DNA from: Akkermansiaceae bacterium UBA7331
GTDB lineage: Bacteria > Verrucomicrobiota > Verrucomicrobiia > Verrucomicrobiales > Akkermansiaceae
DNA: 64,000 nucleotides
Direction: 5' to 3'
NCBI GenBank assembly: GCA_002471255.1
Contig: DKPP01000011.1
Span: 2,922-66,921, forward strand
Under the pieces are notes generated by a model, which saw nothing but the letters and a program-made list of their open reading frames with translations, was not told the DNA's origin and ran no database searches. Below are positions 17,086 through 25,443 of this stretch, piece after piece. The position numbers and the translations under genes are program-made. Each line of letters starts with the position of its first letter. Position 1 is the first letter of the stretch.

Positions 17086-17721
17086 TCACAATGCTTGATT
17101 TAATAATGATTTAAAATGAATAATCCAGCGATCGCGTACTTCTTGGATGAAATTGGTCGGGCATTGAGCCAATTCTTGCTCCATACTTGTCATTTCTACT
17201 CCGGAAATGCCACATGGCGTAATATGATGAAACCCTGACAAACATTCTTGGGTTACATTTAAGGCAAAGCCGTGCATGGTAATCCATTTTTTCATACCGA
17301 CACCTATAGAGGCAATTTTACGTGAGCCAACCCATACGCCGACATAAGATTCTCTTCGAATAGCTTCAATTCCCCAATCTTGGCAGGTATTGATGATGGC
17401 TTGTTCAAGTACGGTAACATACCAATGTAAATCAGGCCGATAATGATTGAGGTTAATGATGGGGTACCCTACCAATTGGCCGGGCCCATGATAGGTGGCT
17501 TGCCCTCCACGGTTGATTGTATGAGCGGGATGGGGCAATGTATTTTGTTGATGGAGACTTGATGTGTCACGCGTGCGACCGATAGTGTAGATAGGCTCAT
17601 GCTCAAGCATAATAAGTGTACTTGGAGCATTATCGGAATTTAATTGTTCCTGAACTAAAGATTCTTGTAAGGCAAGCGCCTCGGAGTAACCGGTATAGCC
17701 CGGTAAAATAATCGTATTCAT
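17086..17721 (-). CDS. lipB: Lipoyl(octanoyl) transferase
   Basis: LipB transfers the octanoyl group from acyl carrier protein to the lipoyl domains of 2-oxoacid dehydrogenases and the glycine cleavage system. Characteristic blocks are NRGGQATYHGPGQLVGYPI (about 70-88), KKWITMHGFALNV near residue 142 with the conserved Lys/His, and the ITPCGISG stretch (about 167-174) with the catalytic Cys. 211 residues is normal. It lies 12 bases downstream of the amidase gene and upstream of coaB, on the same strand. Confidence 0.93.
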   Translation of the reverse strand: MNTIILPGYTGYSEALALQESLVQEQLNSDNAPSTLIMLEHEPIYTIGRTRDTSSLHQQNTLPHPAHTINRGGQATYHGPGQLVGYPIINLNHYRPDLHWYVTVLEQAIINTCQDWGIEAIRRESYVGVWVGSRKIASIGVGMKKWITMHGFALNVTQECLSGFHHITPCGISGVEMTSMEQELAQCPTNFIQEVRDRWIIHFKSLLNQAL

Positions 17722-17733
17722 AATGGAATATGA

Positions 17734-18744
17734 TTAATATGTGGCACGTTTTCCTGAAATGGCTGTTTTATATTGTTTGATGCCATTAGCAATGCTTTGA
17801 GCTACAAAGTTTTTGTAATTTTCCGTTGTGACAAGGTATCCTTCTTTGGCGTGGCTCATGAAGCCCCCCTCTACTAATACTGCCGGATGCTTAATGGTGC
17901 ATAAGACGGAAAATCTGGCTCGTTGTATGCCTCGGTCTGCTGGTGTAAATCCATATTTCTTGGTGGCGGAGCCTTTCAGTAAATGTCCTTGTATGCCGGT
18001 GGCTAAAGCAATATTGAGGCTATCATGTGCATTGCCGGCCATGGAGTCTTTTCGTATGTAAGGAGACAAGGCGGACGAAGTTCCTGCCGGAGCTAATGTG
18101 AAAACTTCAATTCCATGTGCGGAAGGAGATCCTGAGTTGAAATGGATGCTGACGAAAATGGCGTTTTGATATTTATTGGCAATATCGACTCGCTGTTGCA
18201 AGGTAAGAAACGTATTGGTCGTACGGGTCATTACTGTTTTTAATCCTTGTTGTTTAAGGATTGTTTGTAATTTTTTGGCTACATCAAGATTAAGGTCGGC
18301 TTCTCTAGCCATACGATTGACTGCTCCTGCATCATGGCCTCCATGACCTGCATCAATAACGACGGTATCAAAAGTACGTCTGTTTTTTATGTAAACAGGG
18401 CGTAATACAGGTTCAAATATCTTGTGTAAATCCAGTACGGCAACCATTAACCCTTTGCTTTGATGATTAACAATAGGGAATGATAAAACGAACTTTAAGC
18501 CATTCATTTTGATGTTTTGGCTTCCGGGCTTAACTTCAAGAACAATGCCGGGTTTTTTATACAGAATTCGGGAGTCTTTGCGTTCTTCGCTTGTAAATTT
18601 ATAGTGCCCTCTCATATCGGACATGGGTACGTAACGTACTCCATTGATGGATACAGGGTCCCATGCCAAAGCCGTAGTGCATACGAGTGCTGCAAAAAGC
18701 AGTACACACCATAAGCGAATTGTGCTAAATATTCCTTTACCCAT
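17734..18744 (-). CDS. N-acetylmuramoyl-L-alanine amidase (amidase_3)
   Basis: A zinc-dependent peptidoglycan amidase that cuts between MurNAc and L-Ala and helps daughter-cell separation. The N-terminal signal peptide (MGKGIFSTIRLWCVLLFAAL, cleavage near LAWDP) supports the ATG at 18744 rather than 18771. The catalytic domain (about 135-330) has IDAGHGGHDAGAV with the first zinc His, SIHFNSG with the second zinc-binding His, and VLVEGGFMS with the catalytic Glu. The N-terminal part (about 30-130) may be an AMIN-like or SH3-like targeting domain. Localisation is periplasmic. Confidence 0.9.
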   Translation of the reverse strand: MGKGIFSTIRLWCVLLFAALVCTTALAWDPVSINGVRYVPMSDMRGHYKFTSEERKDSRILYKKPGIVLEVKPGSQNIKMNGLKFVLSFPIVNHQSKGLMVAVLDLHKIFEPVLRPVYIKNRRTFDTVVIDAGHGGHDAGAVNRMAREADLNLDVAKKLQTILKQQGLKTVMTRTTNTFLTLQQRVDIANKYQNAIFVSIHFNSGSPSAHGIEVFTLAPAGTSSALSPYIRKDSMAGNAHDSLNIALATGIQGHLLKGSATKKYGFTPADRGIQRARFSVLCTIKHPAVLVEGGFMSHAKEGYLVTTENYKNFVAQSIANGIKQYKTAISGKRATY

Positions 18745-18904
18745 AACAAATCGAAAATCGGGGTTTAGCATAGCTTATTTTTGTCATGGCTCAAGAGTAA
18801 AAAGAGTCAATGTTTGCTTAAATAGTTGATGTGAAGGCTAGATTGCACTATTCTAAAAATCACTTGAGGCAAAATGCCTTAGTGAGAAACCCCTATTGAA
18901 AACC

Positions 18905-19312
18905 ATGAGTGCTATTGAATCAATCGAAGATCGCCGAAAAAAAGTCAAATTTCGCCGTCAAAATAGTGATATGTCTCTTAAACGAGTAGTAAAGCCTAAA
19001 GGCCCTAAAATGGATCGTTTATCTCATAGCGTGCGTTGGGTTCATTTATTTATTTTGATCATTGCCTATTGCTTTTGCTTAGGGGCGGTACATTATTTGC
19101 GTGGTGTGGAGTTACCACTTACGGATGACAACCCTATTAGCATTAGATTCTTTCTTTGCGTGTCTTTAGCTTTGGTCGGAGCTATTAGTTCATTGATTTG
19201 GTCGATGAAATATTGTCGCTTGTTTCGTCGTCGATTAAGCGACGTATTGATTGCCTTTGCTGCCTTTCCTCTTTTGATTTGGGCCTTATTCCTTTTATTT
19301 CATGTGATTTAG
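18905..19312 (+). CDS. Small membrane protein, unknown
   Basis: 135 residues from the ATG at 18905; an in-frame TTG at 18896 adds only three residues. The first 45 residues are strongly basic and polar (RRKKVKFRRQNSD, KRVVKPKGPK). Three hydrophobic helices follow at about 46-66, 82-102 and 112-133. No family is recognised. It looks like an inner-membrane protein with a cytoplasmic basic N-terminus. It is isolated and ends in a shared terminator. Confidence 0.55.
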   Translation: MSAIESIEDRRKKVKFRRQNSDMSLKRVVKPKGPKMDRLSHSVRWVHLFILIIAYCFCLGAVHYLRGVELPLTDDNPISIRFFLCVSLALVGAISSLIWSMKYCRLFRRRLSDVLIAFAAFPLLIWALFLLFHVI

Positions 19313-19321
19313 ACATGAAAA

Positions 19322-19350
19322 AACCATCCCCCTTTTCAAGCGGGATGGTT
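19322..19350. terminator. Bidirectional terminator
   Basis: AACCATCCC (19322-19330) pairs with GGGATGGTT (19342-19350). An A-run precedes it on the plus strand, giving T-run termination for the minus-strand peptidase gene. Confidence 0.8.
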
Positions 19351-19371
19351 AGAAAATGAATGGGAAACTTT

Positions 19372-20154
19372 TTAGTTGCGATCTCGGCTATTCATGAAAA
19401 TCATGATGTAGTAGAGAAGCATGGCTAATGAAGAAAGTGCTGCTACTACGTAAGTCATAGCTGCCCAGAACAAGGCGTTTTTGGCCTTGGCGTGATCCAT
19501 GTAGTTCATCAAGCGTGTTCTGTCTATCCATTGTAAAGCACGATGTGAAGCATCAAACTCTACAGGCAAGGTCACAAAGGCAAACAATGTGGTCATGCCG
19601 AATAAAATAATGCCGGTGAGCAATACCCAAGGGCTACCTCCTGCTGCCGCCATAATAATACCGGCTAACAGTACCCACTGAACCATGCCGGAGGAGAATT
19701 GGACAATCGGCACAAGTTTGGATCGCATGGCAAGCCAGTGATAAGCTTTAGCATGCTGTACAGCGTGACCTACTTCGTGAGCTGCCACGGCGGCGGCTGC
19801 GATGCTATTGCTGTTATAAACGCTTTCGCTGAGATTGACCGTTTTATCCATCGGGTTGTAGTGGTCGGTAAGGTGACCATTTACTGATGTAACTTTAACA
19901 TCGGTAATGTGGTTGTCGCGAAGCATTTGCTCTGCGACTTCTTTACCTGTCATGGGAATAGGCATTTGAGAATATTCCTCAAATCGACGTTTAAGTGTCG
20001 AACTGACTAGCCAACTGAGCAACATCGAGCCAATGATGATTACCCAGTAAATAGTACTGATACCTCCTATATGGGAAGGAATCCCTGTTGTTGTATAACC
20101 ATATTGGTCGGGAGCATTCGCCAACATGGTAAAAAGTTTAGTGATTTCAAGCAT
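19372..20154 (-). CDS. Membrane-bound neutral zinc metallopeptidase (YugP type)
   Basis: The protein matches the family of putative neutral zinc metallopeptidases (Zn_peptidase_2). It has an N-terminal transmembrane helix (about 30-50) and the zinc motif AAHEVGHAVQHA, with HEVGH at about residues 126-130. Hydrophobic helices follow (about 153-170, 178-198 and 234-256). A third ligand is expected in the FDASHRAL region (Glu/Asp), downstream as in the family. 260 residues is slightly longer than the usual 230. The active site probably faces the cytoplasm or the membrane; substrates are unknown. Confidence 0.83.
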   Translation of the reverse strand: MLEITKLFTMLANAPDQYGYTTTGIPSHIGGISTIYWVIIIGSMLLSWLVSSTLKRRFEEYSQMPIPMTGKEVAEQMLRDNHITDVKVTSVNGHLTDHYNPMDKTVNLSESVYNSNSIAAAAVAAHEVGHAVQHAKAYHWLAMRSKLVPIVQFSSGMVQWVLLAGIIMAAAGGSPWVLLTGIILFGMTTLFAFVTLPVEFDASHRALQWIDRTRLMNYMDHAKAKNALFWAAMTYVVAALSSLAMLLYYIMIFMNSRDRN

Positions 20155-20412
20155 GCACGCATTCTATCTTATTGCCGTATTTTGGCTATCCGTTTGTGCG
20201 TCAGTAGGTAGTTGTGATCTGATTGTTAGTCGTTGATTGTCTATTGAGAAGCGTAAATTTATGTGCGTTGACGGACTTCTGGTGAATCAATTTGTTATTT
20301 TATCCACTACTTGAATGATATTTTCATTTTCCATTTTTATATTGGTTGCTTCGTTCTTATTATGGCGGGAAATCTTATGGTATCGTTTAGAGAACTGGTG
20401 TTCAATACCACC

Positions 20413-21933
20413 ATGCAAGAAGGAAAAGTTTATTTGATCGGTGCCGGCCCCGGTGATACCGGATTGATGACCATAAAAGGTCGGGAGCTGATTTCTAAAG
20501 CTGATGTGGTGATTTATGATGCCTTAAGTTCTCTTGATATGTTGCAATGGGCTAAACCACAAGTTGAGAAAATTTATGTTGGTAAGCGTGCTTCGAGACA
20601 TGCTTTGCCACAAGAAGAAATCAATCAATTGCTTGTAAAAGAGGCAAAAAAGGGATTGATGGTAGTCAGACTTAAGGGCGGGGATCCTTATGTGTTTGGT
20701 CGTGGAGGTGAAGAGGCTGACGCTTTGGTCGAGGCAGGGGTAGGCTTTGAAGTGGTGCCGGGCATTACTTCCGCCATTGCAGGGCCTGCTTATGCCGGTA
20801 TTCCTGTAACCCATCGCGCTTATTGCACTCAATTTACCGTTTTTACCGGTCACGAAGATCCTACAAAGCCTGAATCCACTTTGGATATCGAAGGTATCGC
20901 AAAAGCCAAAGGAACTAAAGTAGTGCTCATGGGTATGAGTAATTTGGCCAGATTGATGAAACAATTGGTAGAGCATGGTCAATCTCCAGATACTCCTGTG
21001 GCTATTGTGCAATGGGCTACCACCGGTCGCCAGCGTTCCGTTGACGGTACGGTCGATACCATAGCCAAGATTGCGGAAGAGCAAGGTTTAGGTGCTCCGG
21101 CAATTATTGTTATCGGCGATGTGGTTAAAGAGCGTACAAAGTTGGATTGGTTTGAAAAATTACCATTATTCGGACGTCGTATCGTTGTCACTCGTACACG
21201 TAAGCAGGCAGGCGCATTGAGCCATAAATTGGCAGCATTAGGTGCAGAAGTTGTTGAATTGCCAACGATCAAAATTGTACCGCCGTCAAATCCTCGTGAG
21301 TTTGCAGAGGCCGTGGTGCATTCTCATTCATACGATTGGTTGGTCTTTACCAGCCCAAATGGCGTAGATAAGTTTTTTGAAGGCTTTTTTGCCGTTTATT
21401 CCGATATCCGCAGCATTGGGGGCGCCCGTATTGCTGCGATTGGACCGGGAACTGCTGCCAAATTGAAAGCTCATGGCTTGGCGGTAGATGTATTGGCTAA
21501 AGAATCTGTAGCTGAAGGCCTCGTGCAAGCGTTCAAAGATGCTCAAGAAGACATTGGTACATTAGAGCACATGACCATGCTTTGGGTGCATGGTGAACAA
21601 GCTCGCCGTGTCGTAGCCGATGGGTTGACTTCCCTTGGCGCCATTGTAGATGAATGTATTGCATATGATACGGAGCCTGAGTTAGATGATCCGACGGGAG
21701 CTCAACAATTGATTATGCAATCGGGTGCCGATGTGATTACCTTTACCAGTTCCTCTACAGTAGAGTCCTTCATGCAACTTGATATTGAATGGCCTGAAAA
21801 TTGTATTGCCGCCAGTATCGGCCCAATCACTTCTCGTACTTTACATGAACATGGTATCGAGCCTGAAATCGAAGCTCAAGATCATGATATAAATGGTTTA
21901 GTAAAAGCTATTGTTGAATTTTACCAAGATTAG
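20413..21933 (+). CDS. cobA-hemD: Fused uroporphyrinogen-III C-methyltransferase / uroporphyrinogen-III synthase
   Basis: The N-terminal half (about 1-245) is a SAM-dependent SUMT: VYLIGAGPGDTGLMTIKG near the start, then VRLKGGDPYVFGRGGEEADA, VPGITSAIAGPAYAGIPVTH and the C-terminal IVIGDVV. From about residue 255 a HemD-type uroporphyrinogen-III synthase follows (GRRIVVTRTRKQAGALSHKL, VFTSPNGVDKFFEG, ITFTSSSTVESF). One protein would thus make uroporphyrinogen III and methylate it to precorrin-2 for sirohaem. The ATG at 20413 gives the family N-terminus; in-frame upstream starts (20311, 20362) add unrelated residues. Ends in a strong terminator. Confidence 0.92.
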   Translation: MQEGKVYLIGAGPGDTGLMTIKGRELISKADVVIYDALSSLDMLQWAKPQVEKIYVGKRASRHALPQEEINQLLVKEAKKGLMVVRLKGGDPYVFGRGGEEADALVEAGVGFEVVPGITSAIAGPAYAGIPVTHRAYCTQFTVFTGHEDPTKPESTLDIEGIAKAKGTKVVLMGMSNLARLMKQLVEHGQSPDTPVAIVQWATTGRQRSVDGTVDTIAKIAEEQGLGAPAIIVIGDVVKERTKLDWFEKLPLFGRRIVVTRTRKQAGALSHKLAALGAEVVELPTIKIVPPSNPREFAEAVVHSHSYDWLVFTSPNGVDKFFEGFFAVYSDIRSIGGARIAAIGPGTAAKLKAHGLAVDVLAKESVAEGLVQAFKDAQEDIGTLEHMTMLWVHGEQARRVVADGLTSLGAIVDECIAYDTEPELDDPTGAQQLIMQSGADVITFTSSSTVESFMQLDIEWPENCIAASIGPITSRTLHEHGIEPEIEAQDHDINGLVKAIVEFYQD

Positions 21934-21957
21934 TTTCAAAACTACTAATCGTGGAAT

Positions 21958-21988
21958 AATGCGTCGGAGTAATTCGGCGCATTTTTTT
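21958..21988 (+). terminator. Terminator of cobA-hemD
   Basis: AATGCGTCG (21958-21966) pairs with CGGCGCATT (21975-21983) with one G-U pair, followed by a run of T's. Confidence 0.85.
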
Positions 21989-22007
21989 GTCATGGTGAAG
22001 TGATTGG

Positions 22008-22037
22008 TTGACATTTTGATGAATATCAAAATAATAA
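22008..22037 (+). promoter_or_regulatory. Promoter and ArsR operator of the ars operon
   Basis: A consensus -35 TTGACA (22008-22013) is followed at 18 bases by the -10 TAATAA (22032-22037). Between them lies a perfect 8-4-8 palindrome, ATTTTGAT GAAT ATCAAAAT (22013-22032). This is the size and position expected for an ArsR-family dimer site. The arsR ATG follows about 12 bases after the -10, so the transcript has a very short leader. Confidence 0.75.
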
Positions 22038-22048
22038 AAACATCTTCT

Positions 22049-22372
22049 ATGCAAAATTGTACATGTTCATCTCAATCGCAATCGACTACTTCATTGGTAG
22101 AGTTGGAAATGCTTGCTGGGGTTTTCAAAGCCTTGGGGCATCCCGTTCGCTTGATGATAGTCGAAATGCTTATCGATGGGGAACGTTGTGTCTGTGAACT
22201 GCAAGAGAATTCCAAACGTGATATGTCGACCATTTCGAGCCATTTGAATATTTTAAAAAATAATGGTGTGGTCAAAGGTGAGCAACGAGGCAAAAATGTC
22301 TATTACACCTTAGCTTGCCCTTGCTTAACGCAAGTTATAGCCTGTTTGAAAGATCATTGTTCCGTGTTATAA
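22049..22372 (+). CDS. arsR: ArsR-family metalloregulator
   Basis: A winged-helix repressor of 107 residues from the ATG at 22049. The helix-turn-helix core is FKALGHPVRLMIVEML (about 26-41), then RCVCELQ (about 47-53), whose vicinal cysteines correspond to the metal-sensing ELCVCDL motif of classic ArsR proteins. The DNA-recognition stretch MSTISSHLNILKNNGVVKGE follows. Extra cysteines occur at both ends (QNCTCSS near the start; ACPCL and KDHCSVL near the end), which may widen metal binding. It heads the operon with fused trx-arsF, arsG, arsP-like and arsC, and sits directly on its operator. Confidence 0.93.
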   Translation: MQNCTCSSQSQSTTSLVELEMLAGVFKALGHPVRLMIVEMLIDGERCVCELQENSKRDMSTISSHLNILKNNGVVKGEQRGKNVYYTLACPCLTQVIACLKDHCSVL

Positions 22373-22450
22373 GAAAATGAATAATGAAATATGTAGCGAA
22401 AAATTGATCATAACAATTTTAGATTTGTCAAAATATCAACAAATAAAAAT

Positions 22451-23275
22451 ATGAATATAGTAAAAGTATATGGACCCGGATGTGCCAAGTGCGCTGAGTT
22501 GGCGAAAATAACCCAAGAAGCAATTAATCAGTTAGGTTGGGATATTACGGTAGAGAAAGTAACTGATATGACTGAGCTGGCTAAGGCAGGAGTTTTGGTT
22601 ACTCCGGCAATGTCTTTAGATGGGAAATTATTGGTATCGGGCAAAGTTCCGTCCGTGGAGGAAATTAAGAGCTTATTAAGTGAAGAAAAATCCGAAGAGA
22701 AACAAAATCCGGTTACTCAGGAAGAAAAGGGTTGTTGTTGTAAAGCAACACAACCTGTAGAAAAGCCATCTTGTGAGTGCGATGGCGCGTGTTGTAGCAA
22801 AGAGAGTGAGCAACCCAATGGTAAGGGATGGAAAAAAGCCATAGTTTGGGTCGTACTCATTCTTATTTTGCTAGCCGTTGTTAAATTGGTGAATCGTGAA
22901 ATGAATGACTCCGTGCAAACTACAACGGAAAGCAACAACACGATGCAAAATGGAGTAGAGCTTGTCTATATGGAATATGGCGCAAGATGCCCGACATGTA
23001 TCCGTATGGAAAAATGGGCAAAAGAAACGGTGGAAAACGAGTTTGCTCCTCAATTGAAGGACCGCTCGATCATGTTTGCTGCCGTACCTGCCAAAGAAGA
23101 ATTGGTACAAAAATATAATCTCACAACGAAAGCATTGATTTTGAAAGTTTTTCGTGACGGTAAAGAAGTGAGTTGGATCGATTTAGATAAAATTTGGGAG
23201 CTTTCCAAGGATGAAGCCGCATTTAAATCTTATGTGGTTGAGAACATTCGAAAACAATTGGCTTTGTTGAAATAA
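22451..23275 (+). CDS. arsF: Fusion of small thioredoxin-like domain, Cys-rich linker, TM helix and ArsF-like domain
   Basis: Residues 1-78 are a small redox disulfide (TrxA/MTH895-type) domain with CAKC (Cys11, Cys14) and a cis-Pro loop VTPAM. A linker with seven cysteines follows (95-97, 108, 110, 114, 115). Residues 130-147 are one membrane helix. The C-terminal part (169-274) matches the ArsF family: VYMEYGARCPTCIRMEKWA with Cys180-x2-Cys183, and the ending YVVENIRKQLALLK. ArsF family proteins occur in Bacteroides-type organoarsenical loci beside ArsG. The gene lies between arsR and arsG. A palindrome (ATTTGT...ACAAAT, 22423-22444) sits directly upstream. The order of domains suggests electron delivery across the membrane; this is an inference. 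Confidence 0.75.
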   Translation: MNIVKVYGPGCAKCAELAKITQEAINQLGWDITVEKVTDMTELAKAGVLVTPAMSLDGKLLVSGKVPSVEEIKSLLSEEKSEEKQNPVTQEEKGCCCKATQPVEKPSCECDGACCSKESEQPNGKGWKKAIVWVVLILILLAVVKLVNREMNDSVQTTTESNNTMQNGVELVYMEYGARCPTCIRMEKWAKETVENEFAPQLKDRSIMFAAVPAKEELVQKYNLTTKALILKVFRDGKEVSWIDLDKIWELSKDEAAFKSYVVENIRKQLALLK

Positions 23276-23297
23276 CCTTCTTGATAGAGATGCGGTG

Positions 23298-23984
23298 ATG
23301 GATTGGAACTTACTTTCATTGTTGCCTTTGGGAATAGCTGCTGCATTAGCCCCATGCCCCTTAGCTACAAATATAGCGGCTACAGGATACATTGCTCAAA
23401 ATCTAGGTTCTAATAAGCAGGCTCTATTAGCCGCTATTTGTTATACATTGGGCCGTATTTTGGCCTATGTATCCATTGGTTGCTTAATTACCGGAGGCTT
23501 ATTATCCGCACCTACGCTATCGTTTTGGTTACAAGAGACTTTACCTATTTATCTGGGACCTGTCTTAGCTTTGATGGGTTTGATAGTGTTAGGGTATATT
23601 CCTTTTTTCTCATTAGGAAAGAAACCCGGCGATCAGACTGCCCGCAAGTTAATTGGTAACATGGGGGTATGGGGTGCCCTCATATTAGGCTTCCTTTTTG
23701 CCTTAGCTATATGCCCTCCTTCTGCCGCTATATTGTTTGGTGGAGCTATTCCTCTTTCGTTACAATCCGGTAGTGAAAGTGTTTGGTTGGGTATTTCATT
23801 GTTTGGTCTTGGTACATCTATACCTGTTGTCTTTTTTGCCTTATTATTAGTATTAAGCGTTGAAAAAGCCCATTGGGCATTAAAAAGACTCCCTAAACTT
23901 CAAACGATCATGAAGTATGGTACGGGATGGTTTTTTGTTGCCTTAGGTCTATATTGGATATTCGTGAAGATTCTATTGTTTTAA
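23298..23984 (+). CDS. arsG: ArsG-like DsbD/CcdA-family membrane transporter
   Basis: About 228 residues with six hydrophobic helices. It resembles the CcdA/DsbD transmembrane domain, with two cysteine-proline motifs, APCPLATN (Cys20) and ICPPSAAIL (about 138), in the symmetrical positions seen in that fold. The ArsG family of arsenical efflux permeases has this architecture and neighbours ArsF. An alternative role is transfer of reducing electrons from the cytoplasm to the ArsF domain outside. GTG at 23295 and ATG at 23298 are both possible starts; the ATG is chosen. It overlaps no gene and lies 22 bases after arsF. Confidence 0.8.
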   Translation: MDWNLLSLLPLGIAAALAPCPLATNIAATGYIAQNLGSNKQALLAAICYTLGRILAYVSIGCLITGGLLSAPTLSFWLQETLPIYLGPVLALMGLIVLGYIPFFSLGKKPGDQTARKLIGNMGVWGALILGFLFALAICPPSAAILFGGAIPLSLQSGSESVWLGISLFGLGTSIPVVFFALLLVLSVEKAHWALKRLPKLQTIMKYGTGWFFVALGLYWIFVKILLF

Positions 23985-24013
23985 AATAAATATTTGATAT
24001 TGAGTATATTATT

Positions 24014-24985
24014 ATGATTCAAGATTTTGCAAATTGGTTGGTATTTAAAATACTGGAGTTTGTTCCAAATACTCCGCTTGGTGAATCGGTAAACTTCTTT
24101 GTTTACGATACGATTAAGATTTTATTCTTATTGTTTTTAATCAGTGGGTTAATGGGGATCGTCAATGCCTATTTCCCTGTTGAGCGTTTGCGTGTGTTTT
24201 TGACAACTCGTAAGTTATATGGACTTCAGTATTTTTTTGCTGCCGTTTTCGGAGCCATTACGCCGTTTTGTTCTTGTTCATCCATTCCCTTATTTATCGG
24301 GTTTGTTAATGGGGGTATTCCCTTAGGCGTCACTTTTGCCTTTTTGATTACGTCGCCATTGGTGAATGAAGTAGCCATTGCTATGTTTTTGGGAGCATTT
24401 GGATGGAAAATTACGATCATTTACGCCGTTAGTGGGATTGTCTTGGGTATGTTGGGCGGTTTTGTGTTATCCAAATTCCGTTTGGAGAAATGGCTGTCGC
24501 CTTGGATACAAAAAATCCTTAGTGAATCTGAGAAGGAGAGTGAAGAGTGGAATGCTCGAAAGGTTCCCTTTTTCAAACGTCTGCCAAGTATCATGAATGA
24601 ATCGTGGAAGATTGTTAAAGGTGTCGCTCTTTATGTTATTATCGGTATTGCGATTGGTGCTTGCATTCACGGATATGTACCTCAAGGATTTTTTGAGCAG
24701 TATATGGGTAAGGATAACTGGTTTGCCGTACCTGCTGCCGTCTTATGTGGTATTCCTATGTATGCCAATGCCGCCGGCATCGTGCCTGTCATTCAGGTGT
24801 TTGTAGCTAAGGGTATCCCTATAGGTACTGCCATAGCCTTTATGATGGCCGTAGTCGGACTTTCTTTGCCGGAGGCTATTTTGTTAAAGAAAGTCATGAC
24901 GTGGCGTTTAATAGCCATCTTCTTTAGCACGGTCGCCTTCTTTATCATCTTATCAGGATATTTATTTAACGTATTAATTGATTAA
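24014..24985 (+). CDS. ArsP-like permease (DUF318 family)
   Basis: 323 residues, about eight to ten membrane helices. The signature TPFCSCSSIPLF (about 83-94, cysteines 86 and 88) is that of the permease family containing ArsP, exporters of organic or trivalent arsenicals and other soft metals. A second half repeats the pattern with VLCGIPMYANAAGIVPVIQV (about 246-265), as in the internal duplication of the family. A cytoplasmic charged loop lies at about 160-192. It lies between arsG and arsC, with arsC starting 3 bases after its stop. Confidence 0.85.
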   Translation: MIQDFANWLVFKILEFVPNTPLGESVNFFVYDTIKILFLLFLISGLMGIVNAYFPVERLRVFLTTRKLYGLQYFFAAVFGAITPFCSCSSIPLFIGFVNGGIPLGVTFAFLITSPLVNEVAIAMFLGAFGWKITIIYAVSGIVLGMLGGFVLSKFRLEKWLSPWIQKILSESEKESEEWNARKVPFFKRLPSIMNESWKIVKGVALYVIIGIAIGACIHGYVPQGFFEQYMGKDNWFAVPAAVLCGIPMYANAAGIVPVIQVFVAKGIPIGTAIAFMMAVVGLSLPEAILLKKVMTWRLIAIFFSTVAFFIILSGYLFNVLID

Positions 24986-24988
24986 AAA

Positions 24989-25408
24989 ATGAAAAACATA
25001 TTATTCCTTTGTACGGGCAATTCTTGCCGCAGTCAAATGGCGGAGGCTTTTGCCAAACGCTCCCTCGCCTCACATTTTAACGTCTTTTCCGCAGGGATTA
25101 AGAAGCATGGTCTTAATCCTTATATGCTACGCGTGATGGAAGAGGTCGGGGTAGAGATGAATGGGCATGAATCACAACTCATAGAAGAGTTGCCCTGCTC
25201 CGATTGGGATGTCGTCGTTACTGTTTGCTCACATGCAAAAGAAAATTGCCCTATTTTACAGGCAAAACAACATATCCACATGCCTTTTGACGATCCTCCC
25301 GGTATTTGTAGTTCCTACACCGATGAAGAAGCTATTTTAGCTGTATATCGACGAGTGCGTGATGAAATTAGCCAAAAAATCGATAAGCTCGCTTTAGATT
25401 TGGTTTAA
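24989..25408 (+). CDS. arsC: Thioredoxin-coupled arsenate reductase (LMW phosphatase fold)
   Basis: ArsC reduces arsenate to arsenite. The low-molecular-weight phosphatase P-loop is LCTGNSCRSQMAEAF, with Cys8 and Arg14. The two additional redox cysteines Cys80 and Cys87 sit in TVCSHAKENCP, spaced by six residues exactly as in the Staphylococcus/Bacillus ArsC class. The aspartate near residue 100 in PFDDPPG matches the DDP catalytic motif. 139 residues is the usual length. It is the last gene of the operon; the N-terminal thioredoxin domain encoded upstream could recycle it, which is an inference. Confidence 0.92.
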   Translation: MKNILFLCTGNSCRSQMAEAFAKRSLASHFNVFSAGIKKHGLNPYMLRVMEEVGVEMNGHESQLIEELPCSDWDVVVTVCSHAKENCPILQAKQHIHMPFDDPPGICSSYTDEEAILAVYRRVRDEISQKIDKLALDLV

Positions 25409-25443
25409 CACACATTTTGCATGATTAAAGGGAAAGTCGAAAT

